A DNA stretch of 46,295 bases from Rhodospirillales bacterium. Its GTDB lineage: Bacteria; Pseudomonadota; Alphaproteobacteria; Rhodospirillales; JAPHRK01. The position numbers and the translations under genes are program-made. Positions 17,201-25,540 of the stretch are shown here, piece after piece (position 1 is the stretch's first letter; every line of letters starts with the position of its first letter). The notes under the pieces are model-generated. The model had not been told where the DNA came from. It worked only from the letters and a program-made list of their open reading frames with translations, and did not search any database. The stretch lies in NCBI GenBank assembly GCA_026196105.1, contig JAPHRK010000048.1, forward strand, positions 1 to 46,295, given 5' to 3'.

Positions 17201-18636
17201 AGGATGTTGCTGTGGGCTTCACCAGCGTAGATGATGCTTTCGAGCTGTGCGTCCGACAAAATGCCATCGGTAATCAGGCGTTTTGGGAGGTCTGGCACAT
17301 AAGTTGGCTTGGGCGGAGCCACAGAAGCCATTGCCGCCGATTGCACCAGCGATGTGGGATGGGGGTTGGCCCCTTCAATACTTACCGACTGCGGAGCGTA
17401 GGTCTCGTACAGACAGTCTTGCAGTTCCTCGCTCGGTGCCTGCCAATCCAGCGTTTCAAACGCCAGCGGCAGAGCGTCGGTAATGTCGATGGGTTTGGGT
17501 TTTTCGGTTACGGGCGCGGATATGGTTTTGAGCGCCGGAGCTTTGGTGGGCTTGATCTCGGCAATCTTGCCTTCAACCGCCAAGCGATCCGGCACGTAGC
17601 GTTTCACCAGACGCAACAAGTCAGCCGTGCTGTTGACCAACTCCGGCACATAGCCCGAAAAATCCTTCGGATCATCAGCCGGAAGTTTGTCGATGATGGT
17701 CAGACGGGTCTCGAAGCTGGTGCCATGCTTGGCGTAGATTTTACCGGCCAATGGAGCCGAGAACACGATCTGACCGATCCCCTGAAGCCGTACAAACGCC
17801 TCGCGCCATTTGGGACTGTCAGGCGCAAAGTTCCGCCCGGTGATCGTCACCAACCGCCCACCTTCCGCCAAGCGGTTCAGCGCAGAGAACACATGCCGCC
17901 CGGCCACTGCCGGTGATGTCTTGGTCATGGTCGGCGATGTGGAAAACGGCGGGTTCATCAACACCACAGACGGCACAAACCCGCGTGGTAGCAGATCGTC
18001 AATATACTCGGCGTTATGATCGGAAACCGCGACATCGGGGAACATCTGTTTCAGCAAGGCGCGGCGTTTGGGTTCAAGCTCGTTAATCCGCAAGCCAGCC
18101 GTGCCACCTTCGGCAAACAAAGCCAGCAGCCCGGTGCCAGCCGAAGGTTCCAACACCACATCATCGGCCCCGAGCCTCGCGGCCTGTGCGACAACATAGC
18201 CAAGCGGCAACGGTGTCGAGAATTGCTGCCAGCGCTGCGAAATCTCCGAGCGCCGGGTTTGCGTCGCCATCAAAGATTGGAGTTTCTCAAGTGTCGCCAG
18301 CACTGCCAGAGGTTCACGCCGGGCCAGAGCATCACGATACTGGCGCACGAACAGCAGCCCGGCGAGTTCCTGGGCCTCGTAAACGTCCTTCCAATTCCAT
18401 GCGCCTTCAGAGTCCGATCCGCCAAACGCCGACACCATCATCGAGCGCAAGGTCTTTGCATCCAGAGCCTGCCCCTGGCACAACACCGCCAGCAATGCTT
18501 TGGCGGCAGAAATGAGCTGCAAAGCGCGATCCGGCTGGCGGACTTCGGACGTGCGTGAAAACAAGTCACCATCCAGAACGGACGGCGGCGGGGATGAAGT
18601 GGGTGATGTAAGGGCTGCGGTTTGAGCTTGGGTCAT
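14272..18636 (-). CDS. Giant methyltransferase-helicase (strawberry-notch family)
   Basis: 1454 aa. The start at 18636 has GGAGG six bases upstream. An N-terminal N6-adenine-methylase-like fold shows VLEPSAGTG at about 163-171 (SAM loop) and a VVLMNPPFS catalytic motif at about 224-232. A superfamily 2 ATPase of the Sbno type follows: GDGTGCGKGRQ P-loop at about 519, DESHAL at about 626 and the arginine-finger-like GLGRSNRTNQ near 1022. Such fusions are common on alphaproteobacterial plasmids and phages; methylation to evade host restriction during transfer is a reasonable guess, not shown. The Toprim gene starts three bases after its stop. Confidence 0.9.
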   Translation of the reverse strand: MTQAQTAALTSPTSSPPPSVLDGDLFSRTSEVRQPDRALQLISAAKALLAVLCQGQALDAKTLRSMMVSAFGGSDSEGAWNWKDVYEAQELAGLLFVRQYRDALARREPLAVLATLEKLQSLMATQTRRSEISQRWQQFSTPLPLGYVVAQAARLGADDVVLEPSAGTGLLALFAEGGTAGLRINELEPKRRALLKQMFPDVAVSDHNAEYIDDLLPRGFVPSVVLMNPPFSTSPTMTKTSPAVAGRHVFSALNRLAEGGRLVTITGRNFAPDSPKWREAFVRLQGIGQIVFSAPLAGKIYAKHGTSFETRLTIIDKLPADDPKDFSGYVPELVNSTADLLRLVKRYVPDRLAVEGKIAEIKPTKAPALKTISAPVTEKPKPIDITDALPLAFETLDWQAPSEELQDCLYETYAPQSVSIEGANPHPTSLVQSAAMASVAPPKPTYVPDLPKRLITDGILSDAQLESIIYAGEAHSNILPGEWAVNQHHDLAGESEMEAGAENKVRSVQFRQGWFLGDGTGCGKGRQVAGIILDNRLKGRKRALWVSKNDKLLEDARRDWAALGGDPRQVVPLSKFKQGQPIQMTDGILFLTYGTLRSSARQGKTSRLEQIVEWLGPDFDGPLMFDESHALANATSSKGDRGIKTASKQGQAGLRLQRALPMARVAYVSATGATHVSNLAYAERLGLWGEDTAFKTRAGFVQAMDAGGVAAMEVISRDLKAMGLYTARSLSYDGVEVDILEHALSADQIGIYDSFAEAYHIIHNNLQAALEALNISSEDGTLNKNAKAAALSAFESSKQRFFNHMLTAMKCPSLIKAIKADIERGDAVIVQLVSTGEALLERRLADIPTSEWQDLNVDITPREYVLDYLANSFPTQLFEVYTDEDGVELSRPMFDAEGNPVFNRAAEAKRDAMIEHLAGLPAVPTALDQILHHFGTDNVSEVTGRKLRLIREEGLVKVQKRPGSSNLSDAQAYMDDEKRILIFSDAGGTGRSYHADLDAKNSRRRVHYLLEPGWRADAAIQGLGRSNRTNQSCPPLFRPVATDVKGEKRFLSTIARRLDTLGAITKGQRQTGGQGMFRSEDNLESPYARAALRQLYRQIVRGEVENCSLETFQQQTGLSLLDGDGSVREELPPMSRFLNRVLALTIARQNSIFEAFETVMEQILEGMRASGGLDVGVETLQAHSFTVAETREVFTHGRTGAKTSSLKITRKDKLTPLPFQDVVARHSEDAKFLVNAKSGRAALQVPGRSRMTVEGAVQPCVRLVRPLDSDSMTEIELMTSKWEEVALYRFKEAWETELAALPEFHTSSFYLVTGLLLPIWDRMGRGSLRIYRLQTDDSRRLLGRVLHEKDLPAFYTALGLEAPELSLEAVWNSVLDDGNSYALIRGLRLRRSRVMAENRVELSFDGGSDIFATLTGFGCMTEIIQYKRRAFIPVGAGGQEILAKVLERFPLTGA

Positions 18637-18654
18637 GGGGAACCTCCGTTGGTT

Positions 18655-18717
18655 ATTGCCGAAGGCTCTCCTCGCCCCCGGCTTGTTCCCCAAAACCTTT
18701 CCGGCCTTTAACTCTCA
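18655..18717 (-). promoter_or_regulatory. Shared leader repeat, copy C (before the methylase-helicase)
   Basis: The - strand reads GAGAGTTAAAGGCCGGAAAGG, TTTTGGGGAAC and, further on, GGAGAGCCTTCGGCAAT. The last block matches the GAAGCCTTCCCGGCAAT segment of copy B, so the homology covers at least 60 bp. Confidence 0.6.
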
Positions 18718-18754
18718 AAAAAACACCGCCCACGGTGTTAACCGGGGCGGCATA
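18716..18754 (-). terminator. Rho-independent terminator of the UvrD-like gene
   Basis: On the - strand GCCGCCCCGGTT...GTGGGCGGTG forms a GC-rich stem with an inner CGGTT-AACACCG arm and is followed by TTTTTTT. It lies about 65 bp after the helicase stop. A near-identical terminator sits at 21650-21682. Confidence 0.75.
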
Positions 18755-18818
18755 AAGGACTTAACGTCCAGTCAGATCAAATTATATTAGCACTTCACCC
18801 AAAGCTGAAATTCCTTCT

Positions 18819-21518
18819 CTAGTTCCGCCAATTTTTCTCAAAGTGACCTGACAAAGGCTGAACTTCAGCGGGGGGGGCGCCATTGAAAGTCACACCCAGA
18901 TATGTCGCTGCGCGAGTTGCTCCAACGTATAGGAATTTCGTAAAGAGGTCGGGATAGGCTTGAATTGTCTGATCCAGCCCCAGAAAAAAGACAGCCTCAA
19001 ACTCCAATCCTTTAATGTGTTGGATGCTGAACACGCGGACATCCCGGTCATTCCCAACGACTTTCCCATCCTTACACGCCACAGCGGAAAGGCTGATTTC
19101 TTCAAGCCTGTCGTTCAGCTCAATTGCCAAAGGTTCAACTTGATCTTCACCATTTACAAGAACGGCAATCGTCGTTGCCTTCTGGATCATTCGATCTATC
19201 TCTTCAATTCGAGATGCCAGCCAATCGGCAATTTCAACATTGGTTCTCAGCCCACTTCCCCAAACAGGGGGCAAGCCTTCGACATCAAGCCTGTCTGGAA
19301 GAACGACATCCTCGGCAGGGGAACCGCCAAGTTCAGCAACCTTTTTTGCAAATTCGACGAGACGTCGACTTTGCCGATAAGATGTCGTTATCCTCTTCCG
19401 TTCGATTGCAATACCGAGCCAATCCAGTTCCTCATTAGACTTGACCCCCCAAGAGGTCAGTCGTTGGTTGAAGTCTCCACATATGAAAAAAGACCTGATG
19501 AAAGGGTGTGAAAGCTCATACATACTTGCAAGTTGAATTCGCGAGAAATCCGTTGCCTCATCTACAAATACCTGCGCTCTTTGTAAGTTGCGGACAGCTC
19601 CCAATATTCCGCTGTCAGGCACATTACCTCCAGGCTGCTTTCGATATCCACTGAGAATTTGATTCGCAATCTGCAATGAAGCTAGAATAAGTAAATCCAA
19701 CTCTTTCCAAAAGATATCAGACGATTTGCCCGGCACCGCGCAGTACCAACGCTTCTCTTTTACTCGATCTGCCCTAAATCGTTTGTACTTTATCGCGACA
19801 CTCCGAATCAAAAGACGATCAAGGCGCTCAAATTTGCGCAAACGAGTTTGTTCAGTAAGGAGCTGACCGAGCCGTTGAACATCTTCCTCTGAAGGCAATC
19901 GGTCAACGCCTAGCCAAGACAGAAGCATTCCATTTTGAGACTTATCGGATACTCGGCGCTTCGCAAATCGCGCTCTTGCATGAGACTTTACAGCCCGAAA
20001 AAGTAACGCGCTTGCCTCTCTTCCACTTACCAGCCGTCCTGCTACAGGTTCAGCTATCAAATCATCGTCATCTTCAATCTCACCGTCAATTTCATCGTCA
20101 TCATGCTCATCCTGAGACATTTGCCTAAGTTGACTTGAAATTTGTTCACGGAGCGACTTGGGGAAGTCTGGGTTGTCATGGGAAAGTTTATTGCGAGTAG
20201 CAGTAAGAATACGTTCAATATCGTCTTTACGTTTGGATATTTCGCGCCGTATCTCCGGGACCAATTCACCGACACTCAGAGCTATTGAGCTATAATATGC
20301 ATTCTCCGAGGACCGTAATATTCGAGCTAGGCGTGTCCCTAATGACCGAAGGCCATCCCCATCTCTGGCCCGAAACCAGTCTGCGTCTGCGACAAATTCT
20401 AATTTATTCTCTTCATCAAGGTATCTTCGAAAATCGTCGAACCATGACGCATCGTCGTTTGTATCCTCTTGCAGGTATTCTTGTTTCCGCCGCTCGACAA
20501 AAGGCCCTGAGCCGCTGCCCGTTCGCAACAAGTGTAATTTCTCCCTTGCAATGTCTCGTCGAAATTCATCCCATGTTCGGATGTGGGAATCAGAGGCGAC
20601 CTGCCCTTCTCTCGCAAAAGCCTCTTTAACGTATTGCCTCAATAGTTCTGTTGGCGAAAAAAGGAGCCAACTGGCCTCGTGCCGGAGATCTATATCCTCT
20701 TGGGTTTTCTCTACAAGTTGAGACTCATTTCCTGTTTCCCTAAGCGCCTCCCAGTCTGTCTTCTGCCCCAAGCGCCGAATGAGCGTTGTAGTTTTCCCCG
20801 TACCAGGAGGTCCTGAAAGGAAGCAGCGACTATTCAAAGGCATCCGGAATATTTCATCTTGATGCTTGTCCAGAATAGGTTGGTCGCGCAACCCCATATG
20901 GGTCAAAATCGCCCGCCGCACCCCCTCGACAACGTTCTCACTTTCCTCATCCCCCCAAGGATCAATACCCTGTTTTGCCTCTAGTGCGCCCCTAAGAGAC
21001 TTAAGAGTAAACTTGCCAATATCGCGGATATCTATTTCGGTATTAAACGCATCCCATTCCCCTACTTGCTGGGTAGGTTTTAGGCGGGAAGAACTTTCGA
21101 TTAACAGGCCGCGTTCTTCACCTGCAATGCCAAATGTCTCTTCATCACCTGCCGCCAACGCCGCAATTCGCCCCATCTTGGAATTGCGCCCAGCTATCTT
21201 AAAACCTGGCACGGGAATCGGAGTACCACGAGTTATAAAAACCGTGTCTTCATTACCATCGTCGTCTGTGAAACTCACCCTGGCAATCACCGGCTGTTCA
21301 ATCAGCGCCAAAAGGGCCTTAAACTCGCTGTCGGCGATATCTGAGAGAGAGTTGGCAGCCTGACCATTGTTCCACGTTTGAGGGTTAGTTAAAACACTCG
21401 CATCGCTACGGTGGTGTGCTTGCTTTTTCTCCTCTGCCTTTCCAACAACCGCTTCAATGCAGTCAAGCGAATTACTGGAAATATCTGCAATTATGTCATC
21501 TTTTTCAGTTTCGGTCAT
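18819..21518 (-). CDS. UvrD-like superfamily 1 helicase/ATPase
   Basis: 899 aa; ATG at 21518 with GGGGGA six bases upstream. About 230 residues of unrecognised N-terminal region are followed by Walker A GPPGTGKTTT (about 236-245), a large insertion including an acidic EHDDDEIDGEIEDDDD stretch, VDEATDFSR (Walker B region, about 652), TTSYRQSRRLVEFA (about 711) and SIQHIKGLEFEAVFF (about 828, motif V-like). It unwinds or translocates on DNA. It lacks the shared leader, has its own terminator and is richer in AT, so it appears to be cargo, perhaps anti-phage like other orphan UvrD proteins. No partner gene is adjacent. Confidence 0.85.
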   Translation of the reverse strand: MTETEKDDIIADISSNSLDCIEAVVGKAEEKKQAHHRSDASVLTNPQTWNNGQAANSLSDIADSEFKALLALIEQPVIARVSFTDDDGNEDTVFITRGTPIPVPGFKIAGRNSKMGRIAALAAGDEETFGIAGEERGLLIESSSRLKPTQQVGEWDAFNTEIDIRDIGKFTLKSLRGALEAKQGIDPWGDEESENVVEGVRRAILTHMGLRDQPILDKHQDEIFRMPLNSRCFLSGPPGTGKTTTLIRRLGQKTDWEALRETGNESQLVEKTQEDIDLRHEASWLLFSPTELLRQYVKEAFAREGQVASDSHIRTWDEFRRDIAREKLHLLRTGSGSGPFVERRKQEYLQEDTNDDASWFDDFRRYLDEENKLEFVADADWFRARDGDGLRSLGTRLARILRSSENAYYSSIALSVGELVPEIRREISKRKDDIERILTATRNKLSHDNPDFPKSLREQISSQLRQMSQDEHDDDEIDGEIEDDDDLIAEPVAGRLVSGREASALLFRAVKSHARARFAKRRVSDKSQNGMLLSWLGVDRLPSEEDVQRLGQLLTEQTRLRKFERLDRLLIRSVAIKYKRFRADRVKEKRWYCAVPGKSSDIFWKELDLLILASLQIANQILSGYRKQPGGNVPDSGILGAVRNLQRAQVFVDEATDFSRIQLASMYELSHPFIRSFFICGDFNQRLTSWGVKSNEELDWLGIAIERKRITTSYRQSRRLVEFAKKVAELGGSPAEDVVLPDRLDVEGLPPVWGSGLRTNVEIADWLASRIEEIDRMIQKATTIAVLVNGEDQVEPLAIELNDRLEEISLSAVACKDGKVVGNDRDVRVFSIQHIKGLEFEAVFFLGLDQTIQAYPDLFTKFLYVGATRAATYLGVTFNGAPPAEVQPLSGHFEKNWRN

Positions 21519-21649
21519 GCTTCCCCCTAACTAGCTGAGCAGGACCTTCATTCCAAGGCTCTCAACTTTTCAGAGAATACTAACAACACTACCATTGATG
21601 GCAACGTATATTTGGTTAATACCAAGCGAGAAACCCTGCACCCAAAAGA

Positions 21650-21682
21650 AAAACCGCCCACGGTAAAAACCGGGGCGGTTAT
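21650..21682 (-). terminator. Rho-independent terminator after the 92-aa gene
   Basis: On the - strand ACCGCCCCGG...GTGGGCGGT forms the stem, followed by TTTTTC, about 30 bp after the stop at 21709. It is very similar to the terminator at 18716-18754, so the two may flank an inserted segment carrying the helicase gene. Confidence 0.75.
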
Positions 21683-21708
21683 TTCGGTAAAATTGAATGT
21701 TTCGATAT

Positions 21709-21987
21709 TCACGACGCTTGCTGCAATTCCATATTGAAATAAAGGGACTTTGTTTTTGCATCAAACCCGGCTGGCTTGCGCCCCTGAACAAGGCGAATAC
21801 TTGCCTGACAACCTTTGCCATGTTCAGTGGCGAATGCCGTGGCTTTAGCGACAGCTTGGTCAGTGGTTGCGACCTGGAATTCTTTTTTTGGAAACTCTTG
21901 CCCAAAATCGAACGAAGTGACGAAGAAGCCCCGTTCCAGCTTTGCCGGATATAGGGTAACGGTGAAGTCGCGTAGTTTTTTGGTCAT
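21709..21987 (-). CDS. Small hypothetical plasmid protein
   Basis: 92 aa from ATG 21987, with AGGAAA about eight bases upstream; the longer frame overlaps the DUF2958 gene and was rejected. Strand-rich start (KLRDFTVTLYPAKLERGFFVTSFDF) followed by a helix (DQAVAKATAFATEHGKG) and another strand. No family recognised. It follows the DUF2958 gene by 16 bp and is probably in the same operon. Confidence 0.7.
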   Translation of the reverse strand: MTKKLRDFTVTLYPAKLERGFFVTSFDFGQEFPKKEFQVATTDQAVAKATAFATEHGKGCQASIRLVQGRKPAGFDAKTKSLYFNMELQQAS

Positions 21988-22003
21988 GATTTTTGTTTCC
22001 TGT

Positions 22004-22342
22004 TCAAGAAAGGTTATCAACGATATGGCCTGCTTTAGCTGCGGCTTCCACGTATACTGACATGGAGGTGCTCGCCTCGAAAAAGCGGTCTCGCTCCAAC
22101 CCAAGGCCCGTTTGGTTATTGCGGAAGTTTTCGAGGTCAACCCGACTCACAGGCCCTAATTCAGGCGACCCCATGCCTAAATCACACAATCCGTAGAATA
22201 TCCCATCGGCATCCAATTCTGAGAGCAACCATGTGGCCGATCCCATTGGGTTGAATATTTTGACCACGGGTGGGTGGTCCTGATCGCGGTTGCGGCCATT
22301 GGCTAACAGCTTTTGTTCGAGTGCTTTGGTTAAAAGTTTCAT
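22004..22342 (-). CDS. DUF2958 domain protein
   Basis: 112 aa. KLLTKALEQKLLANG, VVKIFNPMGSATWLLSELD, GLCDLGMGSPELGPVS and LGLERDRFF form the full DUF2958 signature. Members are common on conjugative elements, often beside ParB-like and antirestriction genes, and their reaction is unknown. AAGGA lies about eight bases before the ATG. The leader repeat (copy F) lies just upstream, in the gap after the ParB-like gene. Confidence 0.9.
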   Translation of the reverse strand: MKLLTKALEQKLLANGRNRDQDHPPVVKIFNPMGSATWLLSELDADGIFYGLCDLGMGSPELGPVSRVDLENFRNNQTGLGLERDRFFEASTSMSVYVEAAAKAGHIVDNLS

Positions 22343-22385
22343 CGGCGCATTCCTTGAGTGAGTGAAAGGGTAAAACCTCGACTTT

Positions 22386-22429
22386 TCCGTTCGGTTTCCC
22401 CCTTCCCTATCCGCCTCACACTCTCTGCC
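22386..22429 (-). promoter_or_regulatory. Shared leader repeat, copy F (before DUF2958 gene)
   Basis: On the - strand: GCAGAGAGTGTGAGGCGGAT then AGGGAAGGGGGAAACCGAAC. This is the most divergent member, but it keeps GCAGAG, GAGGCGG and the purine run in order. Confidence 0.45.
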
Positions 22430-24327
22430 TATTCAGCCGCCGGAAGGCAGAATGCGTCGGGTAGTTCATTTTCAACAGTTGGCACTTCGGCAAGCGGCTG
22501 GTCGTGGTTGACCAGATAAGCCATGCCTTCGGGCAACCACCGGGCGGCGATTGCGGCTTGCTCCGGCGTTACACCGGGGGTGCGGTTTCCGTTGAAGTTG
22601 GCTTCCAGCGTGTCAGCCAAAACATCCTTCTTTTCACCAGAGTGGTTCTTGGCCCACTTTTCACCCAGCACAACGGCTGCGATTTCCAGTGCGCGGGCCT
22701 TGGTGACACGTTTGAAGAAGTTCTCGGCGTTTGGTCGCCAGTGCGCTGCCGTGTCGATGTTAAGTCTGCGCCCGATAACCTCGTGCAGATCGTTGCCGCC
22801 AACCCCGCCAAGCCGCCCCTGCATGGTCAATGCTGTGCAATGAGCGAACAGGCGTTGCTTATCCTCCATCGACATAGCTGAAAGGGCTTTGAACCCCGGT
22901 ACAGGTGCCAGTTCCAGCCAGCTAATGTCGATCTCAGGCGATAGTTCCGCGCCCGTGGTATTGAAGCGTTCCGACCAGTTATATGGCAGGGTTGTCGTGA
23001 AGTTTATATCCAGCGGCTTGCCGGACATATAACCCACCTTCAACGTGGCATGGGCGATGGTGAACAACATCATGTCGAAGGCACAATCGAAGTCCCGCGC
23101 AAGATGTTTCTGAGCGATTTCCAGCCGGGTGTTGCCAAGGTCTTCCAGTAGCTTTGCACTATAGGTGCCGGATGCCTTGGTTTTCGCGTTAGGGTCGGCC
23201 TCCTGATCTTCGGGTAACACCAAACCGCGCCGAACTTGCAAGCTACCATCATGGTTGAGCGAAATCATGCAGCCAGCCCGAGCCAGGTCTTCGGGTTCAT
23301 AAGCCTTCAGGCTATTTTCAAGAGCTTCTTCCTTGTCCTGAAGTTTCTGGTACGCTTCCTCGTCTTCCGGGCTAAGGTCATCATCCATATCCATCGTTTG
23401 ATAAAGCTCCAAACCGTCCTGAATTTTTTTGGACTCAGCTTCCTGTTCCGGGGTCGGTTCGATATTTTTCGGATAGACGTTCTGGCATTCCTTTGTCGCC
23501 TCGTAAGAAAATTCAGGCGCGGATTGCATCCATTTCCAACCTTCGGCGGTTTGCAGTTCTGTGGCGGCTGCACTCAACTTCTCCTGACACAACCGCATAA
23601 CCAAAGCGCGATCTTCCAGATATATTGAAGAATTTCCCTGGCTGAACAAATCTTGCATGGAGGCTCCGCCTGCGGCTTCATAGGCTTCCAAGCCGATAAA
23701 TTGCACGAACCTGGAGTTGGCGGCAATTTTCTCATCAGTCAGCAAGCGCCGGACATGATGAGCGTGAAGGTGGCCGTCTTTGAGCTGTTCCCAGACAGCC
23801 AGTTGTTCGCCGTTATCATCCGTAACGGCAAAAGCCATAAGCGTTTCAAGGTTGATTTTGTCTTCGCGACAAGCCTCACGGATTTCCGGGACCACCCGAC
23901 CAAGCCGCAAGCGTTGGCGCACCAGTGTTTCGGTGTTGCCAAAACGGTTAGCGATTTCTATGACGCTCAAGCCTTGATCTGACAATGCGGCGAAGGCTTC
24001 AAACTGGTCGAGTGCGTGCATGGACAGGCGAACGATGTTTTCTGCCAGTGATACTTCCTGCGGATCACCATCATGCACCAGACAGGCGACAGGGTGATCG
24101 GCACCGAGTTCGCCATCACGGACAAGGCTCTGCAAAGCCACCAAGCGACGGCCTCCGGCCAACACTTCGTAGCGGCCATTCTCAAGCGGGCGAACGATCA
24201 GGTTTTCAAGCAATCCATGTGAAAAAATAGAAGCCGCAAGCTCGGCTTGTTCGGCAGCGGTTGGCGGGGTTTTGCGAACGTTCAACGGGGATAGATCAAG
24301 GTCTTTTAGCGGAATATTGATATTCAT
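22429..24327 (-). CDS. Large ParB/RepB/Spo0J-family protein
   Basis: 632 aa; ATG 24327 with GGAGC about eight bases upstream. The N-terminal ParB/sulfiredoxin-like nuclease fold (about 1-110) has LAGGRRLVALQ and SLAENIVRLSMHALDQFEAF; the helix-turn-helix follows (LSVIEIANRFGNTETLVRQRLRLG, about 120-145). The 400-residue C-terminal region is helical and acidic and not recognised. It is much larger than a partition ParB and sits apart from parA, so I think it is a leading-region ParB-like protein, possibly a CTP-using or nuclease-type regulator. A ParB-like protein next to a PAPS-reductase-like protein also recalls the IbrA/IbrB pairing. Confidence 0.9.
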   Translation of the reverse strand: MNINIPLKDLDLSPLNVRKTPPTAAEQAELAASIFSHGLLENLIVRPLENGRYEVLAGGRRLVALQSLVRDGELGADHPVACLVHDGDPQEVSLAENIVRLSMHALDQFEAFAALSDQGLSVIEIANRFGNTETLVRQRLRLGRVVPEIREACREDKINLETLMAFAVTDDNGEQLAVWEQLKDGHLHAHHVRRLLTDEKIAANSRFVQFIGLEAYEAAGGASMQDLFSQGNSSIYLEDRALVMRLCQEKLSAAATELQTAEGWKWMQSAPEFSYEATKECQNVYPKNIEPTPEQEAESKKIQDGLELYQTMDMDDDLSPEDEEAYQKLQDKEEALENSLKAYEPEDLARAGCMISLNHDGSLQVRRGLVLPEDQEADPNAKTKASGTYSAKLLEDLGNTRLEIAQKHLARDFDCAFDMMLFTIAHATLKVGYMSGKPLDINFTTTLPYNWSERFNTTGAELSPEIDISWLELAPVPGFKALSAMSMEDKQRLFAHCTALTMQGRLGGVGGNDLHEVIGRRLNIDTAAHWRPNAENFFKRVTKARALEIAAVVLGEKWAKNHSGEKKDVLADTLEANFNGNRTPGVTPEQAAIAARWLPEGMAYLVNHDQPLAEVPTVENELPDAFCLPAAE

Positions 24328-24362
24328 TGTTTTAAGCTCCAGCGAGTGGCCGGGTCGGGCTT

Positions 24363-24416
24363 TCCTCCCCTGAACAACCACTCAACCAAACCTTTTCCCG
24401 CCTCCACCTCTCGCCT
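24363..24416 (-). promoter_or_regulatory. Shared leader repeat, copy A (before the ParB-like gene)
   Basis: On the - strand: GAGAGGTGGAGGCGGGAAAA, GGTTTGGTTGAGTGGTTGTTC and AGGGGAGGAAAG. The middle block is identical to copy B over TTTGGTTGAGTGGTTGT, the strongest pairwise match of the family. Confidence 0.7.
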
Positions 24417-24424
24417 GTTTTGGC

Positions 24425-24691
24425 CTACCACAGCAATATTTGTAGATCAGCGTGTTCCGGGGGCTTGCTCCAGCCCTTGACCACTTCGGCAACCGCCTGC
24501 TTTTCCAAACTGGCGGGACTGAAGCCTGAACGCAGATCGTCCACCAGCTTGGTAAAGTCACCGTCAGACAGCTTCTTGAGCAGCCGCACGGCCACATTCA
24601 GCAAATCTTCCTCGGAATATCTGGCGCAACCAAAACCACTGGCGAAAATGCCAAACTTTGTATCGCGGATTGTCAGGGTTGTTTCGGTCAT
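24425..24691 (-). CDS. Small hypothetical protein between the PAPS-reductase-like and ParB-like genes
   Basis: 88 aa. The ATG at 24691 overlaps the stop of the upstream PAPS-reductase-like gene (ATGA), indicating translational coupling. It begins TETTLTIRDTKFGIFASG and has an amphipathic helix (EEDLLNVAVRLLKKLSDGDF). No family recognised; coupling suggests that it works with its upstream neighbour. Confidence 0.7.
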   Translation of the reverse strand: MTETTLTIRDTKFGIFASGFGCARYSEEDLLNVAVRLLKKLSDGDFTKLVDDLRSGFSPASLEKQAVAEVVKGWSKPPEHADLQILLW

Positions 24692-25494
24692 TGTCGTTGT
24701 CTCCTGGGTTTAGGTTGAGCCATGACCCCGGTGTAATCCTCAAGGAATTGCGGGGGCTGGCCTTTTCTGGGCATGATGAATGCGTGATCGATCTGGCGTT
24801 CCAGCGCGACATATTGAGCGTAGGGTTCCGGGTTCAGTTCAGCCGCGATCCGCAGATCCGCACGACTGGCCATGATGCAAAACATGCATGACAGGCGGGA
24901 CATGCCAGCGGTGTAAGCCCAATGAGGCTGCTCTCCGGCCCGCTCGATCTCGGCGAACACTTCGGCCTCACTCATCTGGAAGATCGGCAACCAGTCAAAC
25001 CAGTTTCGACCAGCCTTACTATTGCGCTCTGACCGCTTGAATGGCACGGCCTTGGCCCTGCGCGTGCTTTCCTCGGCGCGAAGCCCCATGCAGTTGACGA
25101 TCAAACCATTAAAGCGCGGATTGGCTTTCAAAAAGCGGCGAATGTCGCGTTCAATGGGGTTACGCTTCAAATCCGATGTGCATTGCCGGTGCGTCGGGCC
25201 GGGCCACATGCCGCGATTTTCGACCATCTGAAGGAAGGTTTTCACCGATGTTGTCTTGATCGGCACCAGCGGAGCGACAGTGGCGACAACATGCTCCCAG
25301 GTTCCCGCCCAATCAGCACCGGGCAGATCGGCGTGGATCACCAAAAGCTGATCGGCTGGCACAAGGGTGCGAAGGCGCAAGAACATGGCCTGGCTGTCCT
25401 TGCCGCCCGAATGATTGACGACAAACAGCGCACCTTGCGCGATAAGCTCCTCAATCACCGGGAATTCTGACGTTTCATAGAAATCAAATTGCAT
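24688..25494 (-). CDS. PAPS reductase/PP-loop family protein
   Basis: 268 aa. The PP-loop ATP-pyrophosphatase motif HSGGKDSQ lies at 28-35, and RQCTSDLKRNPI, GLRAEES and SCMFCIMAS supply the cysteines and basic residues of phosphoadenosine-phosphosulfate-reductase-like enzymes (relatives include DndC, IbrA and phage enzymes). It may adenylate and modify a nucleobase, nucleotide or protein; the substrate is unknown. The ATG at 25494 puts the domain at the N-terminus; it has no strong ribosome site, and earlier TTG codons would read through the leader. It is first in the run leading to the ParB-like gene. Confidence 0.85.
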   Translation of the reverse strand: MQFDFYETSEFPVIEELIAQGALFVVNHSGGKDSQAMFLRLRTLVPADQLLVIHADLPGADWAGTWEHVVATVAPLVPIKTTSVKTFLQMVENRGMWPGPTHRQCTSDLKRNPIERDIRRFLKANPRFNGLIVNCMGLRAEESTRRAKAVPFKRSERNSKAGRNWFDWLPIFQMSEAEVFAEIERAGEQPHWAYTAGMSRLSCMFCIMASRADLRIAAELNPEPYAQYVALERQIDHAFIMPRKGQPPQFLEDYTGVMAQPKPRRQRQ

Positions 25495-25540
25495 GGCGGC
25501 ACCCGGCGTTGTTGGAAGAAATGCGATTGCCGGGAAGGCT

